Source: Nereocystis luetkeana (lineage: Eukaryota; Sar; Phaeophyceae; Laminariales; Laminariaceae). From it: a stretch of 64,000 nucleotides of DNA. This document shows, one piece after another, positions 33,180 through 44,689 of this stretch. Numbering within the stretch: the stretch's first letter is position 1; each line of letters opens with the position of its first letter. A program made the position numbers and the translations under genes. The stretch lies in the NCBI GenBank assembly GCA_031213475.1, contig JARUPZ010000026.1, positions 8,615,824-8,679,823 on the forward strand, given 5' to 3'. Under the pieces are notes generated by a model. The model was not told where the DNA came from. It searched no databases and was given only the letters and a program-made list of their open reading frames with translations.

Positions 33180-33800
33180 GTTCTGTTTCTAGTGCGATCG
33201 GGAACCCACTTGACCCACCACGACTTGTGTGTGCTTCCTTAGGGTTAGGGTGTCTTCCGTTTCTAACGGCCCTCTCATATCGAGAACCTCCCACGACTGC
33301 AAAACGAATAATAGCACCCATGATTCCGTTTCCAACGGCCCGTGCGCTGAGGATAATCACGACTAATCGACCACTACGTTGGGCGTCCAATCGGGTGGTT
33401 TTCTCGTTTCTAACGACCCGTTCATACCGGGGACCCACCGCGACTGCCAAACGATTATGAGTGGAGTCCGTTTCAAACGGCCCGTGTGATCGACATTTAA
33501 CCACTACGATTCGACCGCTATGTGCTTGTGCTTCCGGGTGATTGCGTTCCTAATGGCCCGTTTCGTACCTGGAACCCACCACGATTGCTAAAGGTTTATT
33601 GAATGTGATGATTCCGTTTATAACGGCCTATGCGATCGGGGTTGCGCCTTCACTAATCCACCACCACTTACCCGTGCTTTTTAGTGGTTCCGTTTCTACC
33701 GGCCCGTGAGTTCGGGAAGCCACGACGAAAGCCAAACGATGAATATGTAAGGATCCCGTTTCAAACGGGCCGTGCGATCGGGATTCAGACTATATTAGTC
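33180..33800 (+). repeat. About 72-bp tandem repeat between A2 and B2
   Basis: Eight degenerate units of 65-79 bp, marked by CCGTTTCTAACGGCC-like cores near 33249, 33328, 33404, 33469, 33546, 33618, 33688 and 33755. Each is followed by CGATCGGGA-like and ACCCACCACGACTGC-like blocks in alternation. The core is close to a palindrome (CCGTTT and AAACGG). It lies in the spacer where YR elements keep their junction sequences. Confidence 0.75.
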
Positions 33801-33904
33801 GACCACTGTGTCTCCTTCCCCTCCGTTTGCCTATCCGCTGCGGAAAAATTGTTGGGGGAGGGTGGGCGGGATAAACACAACTTGAGAAGACCATGAAGCC
33901 CCCT

Positions 33905-34190
33905 GCCTGGTTCTATTCAGCTCGTTCAGGGCCTTGCCCGTTAGCTCTATATCCTGGATACTCGCTGCACCGACGACCCCGCCTGAAACCACTCTACCGC
34001 TGCTTGCTCGCATTTGAACTGCGTTGATGTTTCCTCATCAATCATCTGGAACCTCAATTACTTATGTTTTCTTACCCCGTACCAACAATCCCTTCTTATT
34101 ATATGAAAACCCTTCGAAATAGTCTCGTTTCTTCACTGGTTTGTTTTTTTGACCGTAACTCCCCAAACACTAGATTGCCACTACGGCAAA
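33905..34190 (-). repeat. A2 repeat of YR element 2
   Basis: Matches 40305-40592 in direct orientation, from TTCTATTCAGCTC to GCCACTACG. It adjoins B1 directly. Confidence 0.8.
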
Positions 34191-34195
34191 CTCCC

Positions 34196-34475
34196 TCTTT
34201 GGTTGTCCGCTTCCACTAAAAATTGATTCATTTGAAGTATTGATTAAATAAGCCGGAATGGTGGGGGGAGGGGCTGCGCTGGCCCCGTCCCCCTCCTGCG
34301 TGCGTACGCCTTCCTTACATCTATATAAAGAACCGGAGGGAAGGGAGAAAACAAAACGTGGGAGAGGGTCGCCCCGTCGCCGTTTCGCTTGATTACGCCT
34401 CCCCCCCACCCACACAAATACGACACGCGGTCGACCTCCTTAATGGTCGCGCTCCACTAGTGGAACACCTCCCCT
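34196..34475 (-). repeat. B1 repeat of YR element 2
   Basis: Direct repeat of 32849-33115. On the minus strand it follows the recombinase part, as in other Ngaro/PAT elements. Confidence 0.8.
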
Positions 34476-34679
34476 CACGAGACCACGGTTCCCTTCTCCC
34501 TTCGTCCGGATATGTGTACGGACTGTTTGGGTACTTTGTAGTCGCCCAAGCCGTCCTTATTATACCGGGTGGAGTAGTACCTATAGTATTCGTCCCCATC
34601 TAGTCCCTTGTCTTGGCTGTCTCTCAAACTCCCCCCCGCCATGCTCCAACACCTCTGATACCCATACGGGGTCTTCTAT

Positions 34680-35600
34680 TTATTCCATAACGTACACCAT
34701 AAACGAGTGCGGTGACCACCTCCCATCTTTCTTAATCACTGCCTCTGGCACTCTTCTCGCGGTCAGCCAGGTTTCCCCCCCTATTCTCCCCCAACGCAAC
34801 GCGAATTCTTCCGGAATCAGACTTGCCCCCGCTTCCCTCCCTTCCTCCCTCCACCTCCTCCTTACACTGGCAAGGCCCTTCCTCAAGTACTGGGTTGACT
34901 TTCACCTGCACCAGACCCTCTAACCGTTCATTCCCCGATATGACATCAAAGGGGCTTCCCCTGTCAACTCCCCGTCATTGTGCATTCTGAAACGCTCCAC
35001 CAACAGACCCACTGCCCCCCCCTCCTCTTCTCCTCCCCGTCCTGATCTTGTCCTTACCAGACCCGCGCTTTTTTTTTTATGAACCTACCTTCGATGCCCC
35101 GAACCTCACCTCTACCTTTTTCGGTTTCAGAATGCTACCCTCTGCCAGTTGATCGTTATCTCTGAGAATGCTTCATCCCCCCTTCTTAAGCAGTACCTGG
35201 TATACTTTACGATACACTCCTCTCCCCTGGGCAAACAATTCTGAAAATCGTAACATAAACAAGACAGTGGCAGACCTATCCACAAAACCCTCTCCCTGTC
35301 CACCCATGATGCAATGCTTCCCTGCATCCCCCTGAACATCCTCCGAGTCAATGGCCTTCTTACCCTCTGCTGACTGCCCGTCTCTACGTGTGCCCTCTTG
35401 ATACCTTGACTCACTGATCTGATCAATGGATAACCCATGGGCACTGACAGCCCCACGAACTGCTCGTGGTAGAAATTAATCACCACTAACTTGCCTACTA
35501 TGCTTGACTCCTTGTTCCCTTTTTCTGCGCAAGAGTACCCCATGAACTCGACCCACTCTCCCACTAGCTCCATCTCCTCATGCCTTTCTGCAGCCAACAC
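34680..35600 (-). pseudogene. tyrosine recombinase part of YR element 2 (fossil)
   Basis: The N-terminal block at 35600-35127 includes FMGYSCAEKGNKESSIVGKL, INFYHEQFVGLSVPM and AHVETGSQQRVRRPLTRRM. The C-terminal block at 34886-34680 includes RRVPEAVIKKDGRW and SFMVYV, corresponding to the GRW...Y catalytic end of DIRS/Ngaro recombinases. Fossil, broken. Confidence 0.85.
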
Positions 35601-36219
35601 CCTCCCCTACTAACGGTCTCCAGCTCATACACATCCTCCAATTCGCTTAGTACGTTTTCGAGTCGAAGCTGCAACTCTCCCAGATGCGTACTCTCTCGCA
35701 AAATCTCCGAACACTTTAGCTGCTCCCCCGTTCAATATGTTTGCACCTCCCAAGCAATTTCGGGACATGCTGCGTTTAGTTTCTCGGCAATATTTTCCTC
35801 TCGCCACCTATTCAGACCGTCTGCTATCCTATTATCGACACCCCCGTACGTGCCTTGCTTGAAAACACCACCTTCCCCTAGCTTCCAACGCCCCCATCAT
35901 CCTCATCCACGCCCCTATTCTTTCTTGTTTCTTACCACCCCACGCCATCTCTTTACCCAGGTTACGGCTGCCTCGTTTTCTGCCCTCATCGAAACTTCCT
36001 CACCCTTCCTACCTGGTCTCTCCCCCCTCATGTCTAACATCACCAACGCCGTCAATACCATAGGCATAACCTCCAACAGGTCAACGAAAATTAAGTCAAC
36101 TATGGCCTGCTCCCCCTCTTAACGTGCATCGCTTCACCTCTTCTGGCAGGGCGAATCTGCAGTACACCCCCGTCTCCATGCATAACGTGCTCTCTCTGTC
36201 ATGGAAGAGAACCAGGCTC

Positions 36220-37215
36220 TACGTGGTCGCTGCTTCACGAAGCTGAAAGACGGTACTGCTGGAATCTCTCTCCCCCGTACCCTGCCCCCGTCTCCGAAAA
36301 CATTCTCCACCGTCCCACGTCTTCCATGAGCTAACGCGACAACCGCAAAACTCGTATCGCTTCCTTCTGCTTGCTGAACCTCTCCCACGACCCCCCCGGC
36401 CCGCTCCACCCCCATCAAGCTGCAGATTAGATAACTGCAGAAGCCGACGGACGAAGTACCGTCCGGGCCGAATTACAAAGGATGCGTGGTGCAACGTCCC
36501 TGCTAACACTACTACCTCCCTGATTATTGCCGTATGCCGCCCTGTTGTCCAATCTGCCGATCCGCGCGCGTGAATTCGTCCACCTTTCGTTTCGGCAGGG
36601 CAATAGTCATGCTTTCAGTGTCAACATCGTACGCCAACACCTCTTGTTCCGTTGCCCAGCCTGTCACCTTGTTTATAGTAACGGCTCTTCCACTTTTAAT
36701 CTCTCGCCCATAGCCTGCTCGTGGATTACATCTAACGATCGAGAAAAGTCCAAACACCGCGCCCCTTCCGGGCCCCACTGGACCTCTACTAAGATGGCAT
36801 CATCAATAAAAAACACAAAGACTGGGTCGTCCGCCCCTCCCCCGCTCGCTGGCCGCATTACGCACTCTGCCGGCCACTGCGCTACTGGACGTCCCGTTGC
36901 CTGCGCAACCATCACGTGCTCTACCGCGCGGTCTCCCGCCTGCGAGGACGACGTGGATGCTCTCGTGGTATTGCGTTGCACATGCTGCATCGCAGATGGT
37001 ATCACGCCCCGCCACCCCGGACTACCCCTCCACCCAAACTGCAAACTCAAATCGACGAAAGACACTCCCCCAACAGGTACCCGAACGCCGCTGCACCGTC
37101 AGGGTCCACTGCGCTCTGTCTGAACGGGTTTTTACCGTCGATTGTTTAAATATAAATTCGCGCTCGATGCCCGAATTTAACCCTCGACCCCAGTACCCTC
37201 TGCAGAACTTCATGC
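36220..37215 (-). pseudogene. reverse transcriptase part of YR element 2 (fossil)
   Basis: Minus-strand blocks: SFVDLSLQFGWRGSPGWRGV near 37060, VFVFFIDDAILVEVQ near 36840 (the x-DD active-site box), TGWATEQEVLAYDVDTESM near 36670 and LAGTLHHASFVIRPGRYFVR near 36500. This is the pattern of DIRS/Ngaro RT. A related stretch at 37340-37636 may be its upstream part. Fossil, broken. Confidence 0.82.
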
Positions 37216-37649
37216 GTCACCCTCGCGAGTGCATATGCCGGAAAATCATCTCAATCCGTCGTCGAGTATACCGGCCCACCCCCGGTTCCGTGCTCGAACG
37301 TCATGTCGTGGCTTATCCTATTTTTTTCGCGCTCTTCAACTACCCCAACTGGGGGCACCCGCAGTCCCGGTACCTGCTCTGCTTACAGATTTGGGAAACC
37401 AATCGCCCTGTCGCCCGCCACGTCCGCCGCCGCTTTTGTTCCCACACCGCGTCGCTAACTTTGTGCGCGCTTGAATGGTTTCCGTATGAAAGTTGCTGCG
37501 TAAGGTCTCCCCCTGGCCATGCGTCTACCGGTACCCTCACGCGCGCTATGTCTCTCAACTTATCGATTTCTGTGAACTGGTGCTTGTCCCCGAAGAACGC
37601 TTGTACGCGCTCCGGGTCCATATGAGGAGCTGTCAACGAACCCCCTCAC

Positions 37650-38370
37650 CATCGCGCAACCCTCCCTATCCCCCCTCCCCCGCCCCCCCTCCCACCCCCT
37701 CCCCGCCCCCGGTTCCTCACGACAAAACTGCCCCAGCGGTCGTGGCTAAAACCCGTACTAAGCTTGCCGCCTTCACCGAATTCCCCGACGCCTTCCCCAA
37801 CAACCCCCGTGCAACCCCCCAACGCTTCTCCTCTTATACGCGCCGGCCATATATCGCTTCTGTATCTGACCAGACCACCGACCCCAGAGTCGGACCCCCC
37901 CTTATGCCAAGCGCCCAACCCGAACCCCCCGCCGTCGCCCTTGTCGTAGTCGCCTCAGAACTCATGTCGCTTGCTCGCTTAGTTGGCCCCGCTGTGCCTC
38001 GGAGCCCGTGTACTCATTTCTTCACCGGCCCGGCGCTCGCCACCCCCCCCTCTCCGTCCCCCGTCCTCTTCCCCCCCCCTCCCCCACCCCCCTACCTCTT
38101 ACTGTTCCCCAACCTGCCTCCGTCCCTCGGCAGAAACGCGCCCTTCGGGGTTTCGTACCTGGCTTCGTGCCTGTACCTGCACGGCAGCCCTCTCTTAGGC
38201 TCGTGAAGACACGCACCCCTCCCCCCCCGTCCTCTCCCCCTCCCCCTCCGCCTCTCCCCCTCCTCGCCCCCCCTTCCGCTCCCCCTCCCCCATCTACCCC
38301 CACTGCCCCCCGTTCGACTCCTTGCTCGTTACCCCCCCCACCCCCTCGCCACCCCCCTTCCCTTATTGTA
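37650..38370. repeat. Extreme C-rich tract (plus strand)
   Basis: Long runs of C5-C8 broken by T or G cover about 700 bp with almost no G on the plus strand. The minus strand encodes Gly-rich sequence. The composition fits i-motif/G-quadruplex formation. It lies in YR element 2. Confidence 0.75.
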
Positions 38371-39508
38371 CCCCCAGCAGCGTGCTCCCCGGAGTACCCT
38401 ACGCCCCCCAGGTGGATGGGTGCTGTCGTGACCCATGTGTGCGTCCGCGAGAACAGCGGTAGGGGCAACGAGTAAATGTCGCTCCGGCCTGGAAACATCC
38501 CGATTTCCTGTTTGAGCATGTGCGCTTGCCGAGATACCTCCTCCGACCACTCCTGAAGGCCTTTACTGAAGCATTTCACGAACTTCCCTTGACACTGCTC
38601 AGATAGAGCCACCTGCGCGTTTCGCGGGTGAAAAGTCCTCCCCCCTTGCGCGACTACCCTGTAACGCTCTACCAGCATATTTGTCCTGCTCTGTGACGCT
38701 CGACCAAATGCTTTATTCCCGTCCACCACGTACTGCATGAGGTGCGTCAAGAAACGGAACACTGCCTCTACGCTGTGGTCTAGAGAAACCTTCGCGCTCC
38801 CTCCGCCGAAGCCAAAATGGTCCTCCTGCTTGACATTCGGCACGTCGATGCTGCTCTGCGAAGCTACCTGCTGTTCCCCATCCCCCAAGACGATGAAACC
38901 CTCCGTGATCATGCCTAGAGCATCCGACGAATCCAATGGCCGGGATTTCCCATCCGCGCGTATTGACGACCAGACGATTACTGTGAGGTTGCCCTTACGA
39001 CACATTATCTCTGCTACGGTTGGCTTGTTACAGATTTCCCGCCCGCCGCCCCCCCACCCCCATTCTTCCCCCCCTCCCCACAACTTTGCAACCTAGACGG
39101 GAAATTCGATGTTCCTCCCCTCCACCACTGCGACCTTGTGCTAATGGAGGTACTGATGCCGGCCCTCAACCCCGGGGCTGCTTCGTGCTGCTGCTGCCGG
39201 TTCAACCTCCGTGCTCCTCTATCCCACGAACTTGTCTCCTCCCTGCCCACCCACACTGGCCCTCGGGTGCCCCCATCTGCTGCTATCGCGATCTCGAGAC
39301 GTCTATCTCCGACTCGCTTACATCCCCGAACCCCCCCAGGCCCGATTGCTGCTGCTCCTGCTGTAGCTGCATACTTGACCGCTGTTGCTGCTGTCGCGGG
39401 TTCCGGACTCCCCCGCCCCAATCTATCCCCCCACACCCTTACCTCTCCCTCCCGCCCCTCCCCCACTGTGTTTCCCCGCGTGTCCTCTCCCGTATTGCTC
39501 TGATGCCC

Positions 39509-39539
<31 letters not shown>

Positions 39540-39590
39540 TGGTGCCCCCCCCCCTGTATGTACACCCTTATTGTGGTGGTGCCCATTCTT
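38020..39590 (-). pseudogene. gag-like part of YR element 2 (fossil)
   Basis: The minus-strand frame 39083-38022 holds a plausible structural core (about codons 20-220, e.g. VEAVFRFLTHLMQYVVDG and QCQGKFVKCFSKGLQEW), then a Gly-rich low-complexity tail. Upstream is a Ser/Gly/Gln-rich stretch (39586-39014). It has the position of a gag gene but no zinc finger. The assignment rests mainly on position. Confidence 0.5.
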
Positions 39591-40304
39591 GCTGTAGTAG
39601 CCCTAGCGTACCCCGGCTAAGCGGCTGCTGCGGTGCCCACCCCTGCTGCTGCTGAGGCGGCGGCGGCCAGCCTCGCGTGCCCCAGGGCGCCTGTGAAGGC
39701 TCGTTAAAGGCCGTGAGCTGGCGGCTATTCCGCCTCCCCCCCTCCTCCTACTGATACGAGCTCCCTCCACCCGACAATGGGGGCCCCTGAAAATCGCTTT
39801 CAAGGAAAATTTGGTCGTTGCGCTGTGGAGATGGGGCATGCGGTATGATATTGGACTGCTCGTGGCTCCCATAGCAGCCGTTCCCAAGCCCCCTACCCTT
39901 GACGTGCATCCCCCCCTACCCCCTCTACCCAGCCGCATGTGAGCTCCTCGGTGGACTGTCTGGCTACCCTGAAAGTGCACGTTCCCACTCATACCACGGC
40001 TGCCCAGGGCATTACCTCGCACTCTACTGTCGTCGTTGTTGTGTGACCCTCCTGCTGAAGACTGGTCGTCCTCCGCGTTACCGGCCGCCCCGTTCCCTTG
40101 GGTCGACCCTCTTCTTGTGATCGGGACTCCCTCAAGATTGCCGTGCTCTTCGTCTTACTGCTGTATCGCGAAAAGAGGTTCTCCCGTCCCGCTCGTCAAA
40201 CCTCCCAACGTACAGGTTCAACGACTGCTGACAACGTGACGACTCCCTGACGTCCCTTGCCTGGTTCTAAACAAATACACAGTTGGACGAATCCGACGTC
40301 GCTT

Positions 40305-40592
40305 GCTTGCTTCTATTCAGCTCATGCAAGACCTTGCCCGTTAGCTACCTATCCTGGATACTCGCAGCACTGACGACCCCGCTTCACACCGCTCTACCGC
40401 TGCTTTCTCGCATCTGAACTGCGTTGATCTTTCCTTGTCAACCAATCTGGGACTTCCATTTTCTTTTCTTACCCCGTACCAAATATCCCTTCTTATTATA
40501 TGAAAACCCTCCGAGATAGTCTCGTTTCTTCACTGGTTTGTCTTTTCTACCCGTTACCCCTCAAACACCAAGCTGCCACTACGACAACATTC
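40305..40592 (-). repeat. A1 repeat of YR element 2
   Basis: Right terminal repeat, direct partner of 33905-34190. It marks the element's 5' end on the minus strand. Confidence 0.8.
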
Positions 40593-41740
40593 CTCTTCTT
40601 CAGTATTTTTTCGAAGTTTGGGAATTATACATATGAATTTCCACAAAATGCAGAAAAAAGGTAAGAAACATTCAGTCCTTGTTAAGATCGACCCCTAGCT
40701 GTATGCTGCAAGTTGGTGAGTCTTCATAAAATACATAATTTAACCACTTCGAAGTATGTGTATATATACATACATACACACAGAATGATACTTTATGTCA
40801 TGTACGTTATGACAACCCAGCCAAGTGTCATCATCACCATATCCTCCTACTACGAGCTTGTTCCAGCGACAGCCGAGGCTTAACAGCTTCGCACGTTTTT
40901 GGCACTTTGGTTTTCGAGAGTCGGAAACAAATATTTGTCATGGTTTTGCGCCATGACAAGATGAAAAAACCTGGGCACTGGTATTTTTAGTTTTGTTTCG
41001 TCTGGCTGTTGAGAGATAATGATGATTTTTTTGTCTGTTTTTCTGATTGTTTCGGCAACTTTACCCACCCTCCCTCATCCACGGAAAAAAACTGAACTAA
41101 TAAAAGACTAGTGGCCAGTTTTTTCATCTTGTCATGACCCACAACCATGCGGAATTTCATTTTCCGACTCTCAAAACCCAAAATCCAAACCTTATCCCCG
41201 TCAAGAGTAAATTCATCCCTAGGGTTATTACTTACCACGTACAAAGCTCGGAAAGCTCGATAGATAGTTCTATCTAGTACTTTGGTAGGCGGTGAACAGC
41301 AAATATAACAGCCTTGCATGTTTCGCAGGACATAACAAGTGTCACAGACGTCTTCCCCTTATTGATGTGATCATGTGCAGTACCGGCCCTCTCATAAGAA
41401 AGTAGCTCAGTAGAAAGTCAGTTAAACAATTAGGAACGCTCTCAGCTTAGTCACTGCTTATGCTTTTAAAACGTTGAACCCTTCCCGTGGCTGGTCTGGG
41501 CCCAAGACGCCCATGGCACCACTGCCACCAGATACATTGTCAGCAGCAGACGTTTTACAGTAGCAGTACGAAATAGTATTGTCCCACATTTGTTTTTCTA
41601 GTTTTCCCCTTCTAAAATTTCCACAAACAAAAATCATCCCCGGGCCCTAAAAAAGCCACAAATGGGCCCTCAAGGGAAACCCGCCGAACAAGGCGTGCAG
41701 GTGACTCCCTGATGTATGGTATTACTCACAATTATTTGTC
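40593..41740. other. Non-coding stretch with an inverted repeat
   Basis: Arms at 40907-40973 and 41116-41180 are inverted copies (TTGGTTTTCGAGAGTCGGAAA and CATGACAAGATGAAAAAAC blocks) at about 80% identity around a 140-bp centre. Together they could be a small foldback element. A (TATACA)n-like run is at 40755-40790. No gene. Confidence 0.5.
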
Positions 41741-41888
41741 ATGGACGTTGCAGCCGTTCACTCCGTTGAGACCCGGTTGGCTAGCCTGAAGCACACTGGT
41801 GCATTGACCACTGACCAGTTTCAGCTTCTCAAGGCACAAGCCAAAGCGGGTTTGGTCACAGATCAAGTCTTAAGCAGCGTGGCACCGG
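41741..41888 (+). CDS. Exon-like ORF with SHOCT-like sequence
   Basis: An ATG at 41741 opens a 49-codon stretch containing RLASLKHTGALTTDQFQLLKA, which resembles the SHOCT-type short helical motif (L..L...GALT..EF...K). Immediately after, CACCG|GTGAGTGG gives a canonical 5' splice site at 41888/41889. If unspliced, the frame runs to 41926 (61 codons). It lies directly upstream of transposase-like sequence, but the link is unproven. It could be the first exon of a host gene or of the transposon. Confidence 0.35.
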
Positions 41889-41949
41889 TGAGTGGACGTG
41901 AGTTGGCAGGGTTGCGCTTGGGCTGACTCGTCCTTCTGTGCATCGTGGA

Positions 41950-42960
41950 CCGGCGACACCTATCGCAAATCTGTGAGTGGATAAACCCTCGGAGTGCCCG
42001 ACGAACACTGCGTCTTGTTCGTCGGCAACCTGCACAGCCAGACCACTGACGAGGTCAAGAGCTTGTTGATTCAGCAATGCAACACGTTGCTCTGGTTTCT
42101 GCCCGCTGGATGAGCATATAAGATCCAGCCTATAGATGCCGGCTATGGGTGCCAATTTAAGGTGCACGTGGGCAAGGCCTTCGACAAATGGTTGATGGGT
42201 GCTGAATATGTGGAGTTGTGGGCGTCAAATATGCTGACGGCATCCCAGTGTAGGATTTTTATCCTCCCATGGGTCGGCGAAGCGGCGAAGAAAATCGACA
42301 TCGAGATGGGCGTCGACTATCGCATGCAGGCGCCTGTTCGAGAAGACTGGCCTGGCGACAACCGCAGACGGAAGCCATGATAAACTCATCAATCTTGAAG
42401 GTATGGAGGGGGATATCTCCTTCCTGGACGCAGAGAGCACGCCATAGCCGTTTCAAAATGTGCTGCCGGTCTCGCCTGCTCCTGCCGACAACGAACACCC
42501 GCCAGGCTCGAGCGAAGAGGAAAATGACTCGGACGAGAAAGGGGGAGGGAGCCGCAGTAGCGCGAGCGACGAATTTACAACCCTTGACGTCGATGATAAC
42601 CACGCCGAGGTGATGAGCCCCTGCCCCTCGAAACCCCTACCGGTGCACCCTGGTAAGCTCAGCACCTACCGCACTCACGGCGGCACTCGTGAAACGGCCG
42701 ATAATGCTGCCGTTGGGTATCAGGTGGCTCAAAGGGACTATCACGCGGCAGTCTTAAGCGCGCACCCGCCACCTCTACGACAACAGAGTGTTTCTCGACC
42801 GGGACGGCAGCACGCGCATAGTGTTAAGATCCCTTTGGCCCAGTACTCGGTGGACGGCTCGTCGAGGGAATGATCTTGGGCGCTGCTAGAGGATCTCGCT
42901 CACGGCGTTGAGTCTTACAAAGAGGGTCAGGAGGAGGCGGGAGGGGGGGGGGGGTATGAG
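41950..42960 (+). pseudogene. pogo/DDE_1-type transposase relic
   Basis: Plus-strand C-terminal half of a DDE_1 (pogo/Tigger-like) transposase. VLFVGNLHSQTTDEVKSLL lies near 42010, then a LLPAG-like IQPIDAGYG block with the third acidic residue near 42125, KVHVGKAFDKWLMGAEYVELW near 42160, and LTASQCRIFILPWVGEAAKK near 42235. LINLEGMEGDISFLDAE follows near 42390, then an acidic, Ser-rich tail that runs into a Glu-rich stretch near 42950. One in-frame stop near 42112, a frameshift near 42340 and a stop near 42448 break it. The N-terminal DNA-binding half and terminal inverted repeats were not found. Confidence 0.7.
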
Positions 42961-43079
42961 GAAGAGGAGGAAGAAGAAGGCGACGAACAGGAAGAGGGCG
43001 ATAAAGAGTATGGAGTCGGCGATCGTCGGGAGAGCGAAAGGGTAATCCCGGGGCAAGCGCAAGCGTGTCACCTTGGGTA

Positions 43080-43884
43080 TGTGCATGGGATCTCTACCGA
43101 TGCTACCTACCATTAATCCCAACGCCGCGGTCGTTTCTGTTCTAGTAAACACGTTTCACCTGAGCGGGGTGCTCCTAACCATCAAGGGCGCTTCCGCTGG
43201 CAGCGGTAGGTATATACATCCAGCTGTCCCAACAGAGCTTCGAGCGCTCGCATTGACGCCCCCCCCGTCTCCTTCGCCTGCGCGAGGCACGTTCGCGTGA
43301 TGGTGCAACCTGCCCGTTTTTGTCACATTTCGACGCCAAACCTTTTCCCGCCCTGCTGTAGCGATCGCTCTGTTCTCGAACGCCACCAGCACTCCTTCGT
43401 GGAAGAAAGAGATGCATTTCCGTGTCAGACAAAACTCGGGGTGTACCTGCCCATTGGCGTACGCCCACAACTCCGACGCTCGGCACCAGAGGAAATATGA
43501 CACGGCGAGTCCTTACCACATGACATACCCCCCGTCTTCCATACTCGCGACTGCCTGTCGCCCTTCCGCAAGCATTGCCCACGTCAAGGGCAATCTAACA
43601 TGTTTTTTTCTTTGGTATACATGCCGCGCGCCCTATCTATGCCCTTCCCCACTGCGACGATCATGCAATGCGACAAAGATAGCTCCAATCCTGCGAACAT
43701 CTTGGGGAAAACTTAATCGCTGATAAGTACCTTCTGGCGGTCCATTGTTGGTTATTGTGCACAAACCAGCGAGACGGCATGCATTCGAGCAGTTCGGTCA
43801 GCACTTCAATGGGATCGTCGACAGTATGCAACCACGGCGCTTTACCCTGCGCCTTTCTCTCTTTCGCCTCGGTTTTCATTTTGC
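43080..43884 (-). pseudogene. tyrosine recombinase part of YR element 3 (fossil)
   Basis: N-terminal SRWFVHNNQQWTARRYLSAI near 43775 is followed by SYFLWCRASELWAYANGQVH near 43480. A middle domain runs to about 43080. The C-terminal GRW...Y end is not present in the fragment. Confidence 0.7.
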
Positions 43885-44093
43885 TAAGTAATTTTCTGAG
43901 TACTCTTCCCTACCGAACCAAGTGCGCGCGTTTCGACCAATCTTGCTACCTCTTCCTTGTTTCCTCCTATGCTGTCCCTGTTCCTGTGATAACGTGCGTG
44001 CACCGTATGCATGCCATGAGTTGAGTGAGGCCTGCATCATAACGAGCGCGCGAGTCAAGCGAGTTCTTCTGCTTCGTTCATCATGAGCGCCCA

Positions 44094-44495
44094 TCAATCG
44101 TTGCCGTGTTTTGTGAGGATGTTCTTTGTCTGGAGTACAATATCACAAATCCCAGACCACCGCGGACCAATGGATTGTTCGCGCCAGTCGCTGGAGTGGG
44201 TTAGCTCCCTGACCTTGTCTGCCAACATCTCCCTAGGCCACCGTGAAATCCTGCCCGCTAAAGTGATCTGCACGCCTGGAATACCTTTTGCATTGTGGTC
44301 CAATCCGCCTGCGAGTTTAAGGCGCCCCAGCCTGCTCATTTGTGGGCAGGTCCTTTTTTCTGTGGCCCCACCGCTTCGAGACAACCACGAAACGGCCGCC
44401 ATGATATCGCCTCGCATCAGAAGCGGGTCCCCTGACGTGTCAGGCCTGTCTCCTACCAATTCGAGTATCACCCTCGCGGACACAACCATTCCCAA
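44094..44495 (-). pseudogene. RNase H part of YR element 3 (fossil)
   Basis: The minus-strand stretch GDRPDTSGDPLLMRGDIMAA, then SWLSRSGGATEKRTCPQMS, then HNAKGIPGVQITLAGRISRW has the layout of the RNase H domain of DIRS-order elements. The frame on the opposite strand (44083-44535) is its shadow. Confidence 0.8.
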
Positions 44496-44689
44496 TAATT
44501 CTAGGAGGTTGATTGTGCTGGTACAGGTCTCCTGAAGGTCGGGTTCCTTTGAAGTTCTGCAGTCAGCTCAGTGGGCAAGTCGTATATCCAAAATACCTTC
44601 TTCTCAACACAAAATCCTACCACCGCCTCAAAACTGGCGTCAGACAGATAGTGCCTATGGCGGGACGGTTTACCGCCGTGTAGCAGTGC

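Larger units (their letters stand above)
32849..40592 (-). mobile_element. YR (Ngaro-like) retroelement 2 (fossil)
   Basis: Minus-strand element of about 7.7 kb. Read from the right: A1 (40305-40592), gag-like region (about 39590-38020), reverse transcriptase (about 37215-36220), tyrosine recombinase (35600-34680), B1 (34475-34196), A2 (34190-33905), a tandem-repeat spacer, B2 (33115-32849). The A1 ... B1-A2-B2 order marks a split-direct-repeat YR retrotransposon. Paired repeats are about 80-85% identical, so it is older than element 1. The coding part is broken, with many interruptions. Confidence 0.82.

Noticed and set aside
33236-33253. Telomere repeat (TTAGGGTTAGGG)
   Set aside because: Only two units, inside the tandem-repeat spacer of YR element 2; can occur by chance.
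42902-43090. Glu-rich acidic protein segment as a separate gene
   Set aside because: It continues the tail of the broken transposase and is driven by a GAG/GAA simple repeat.
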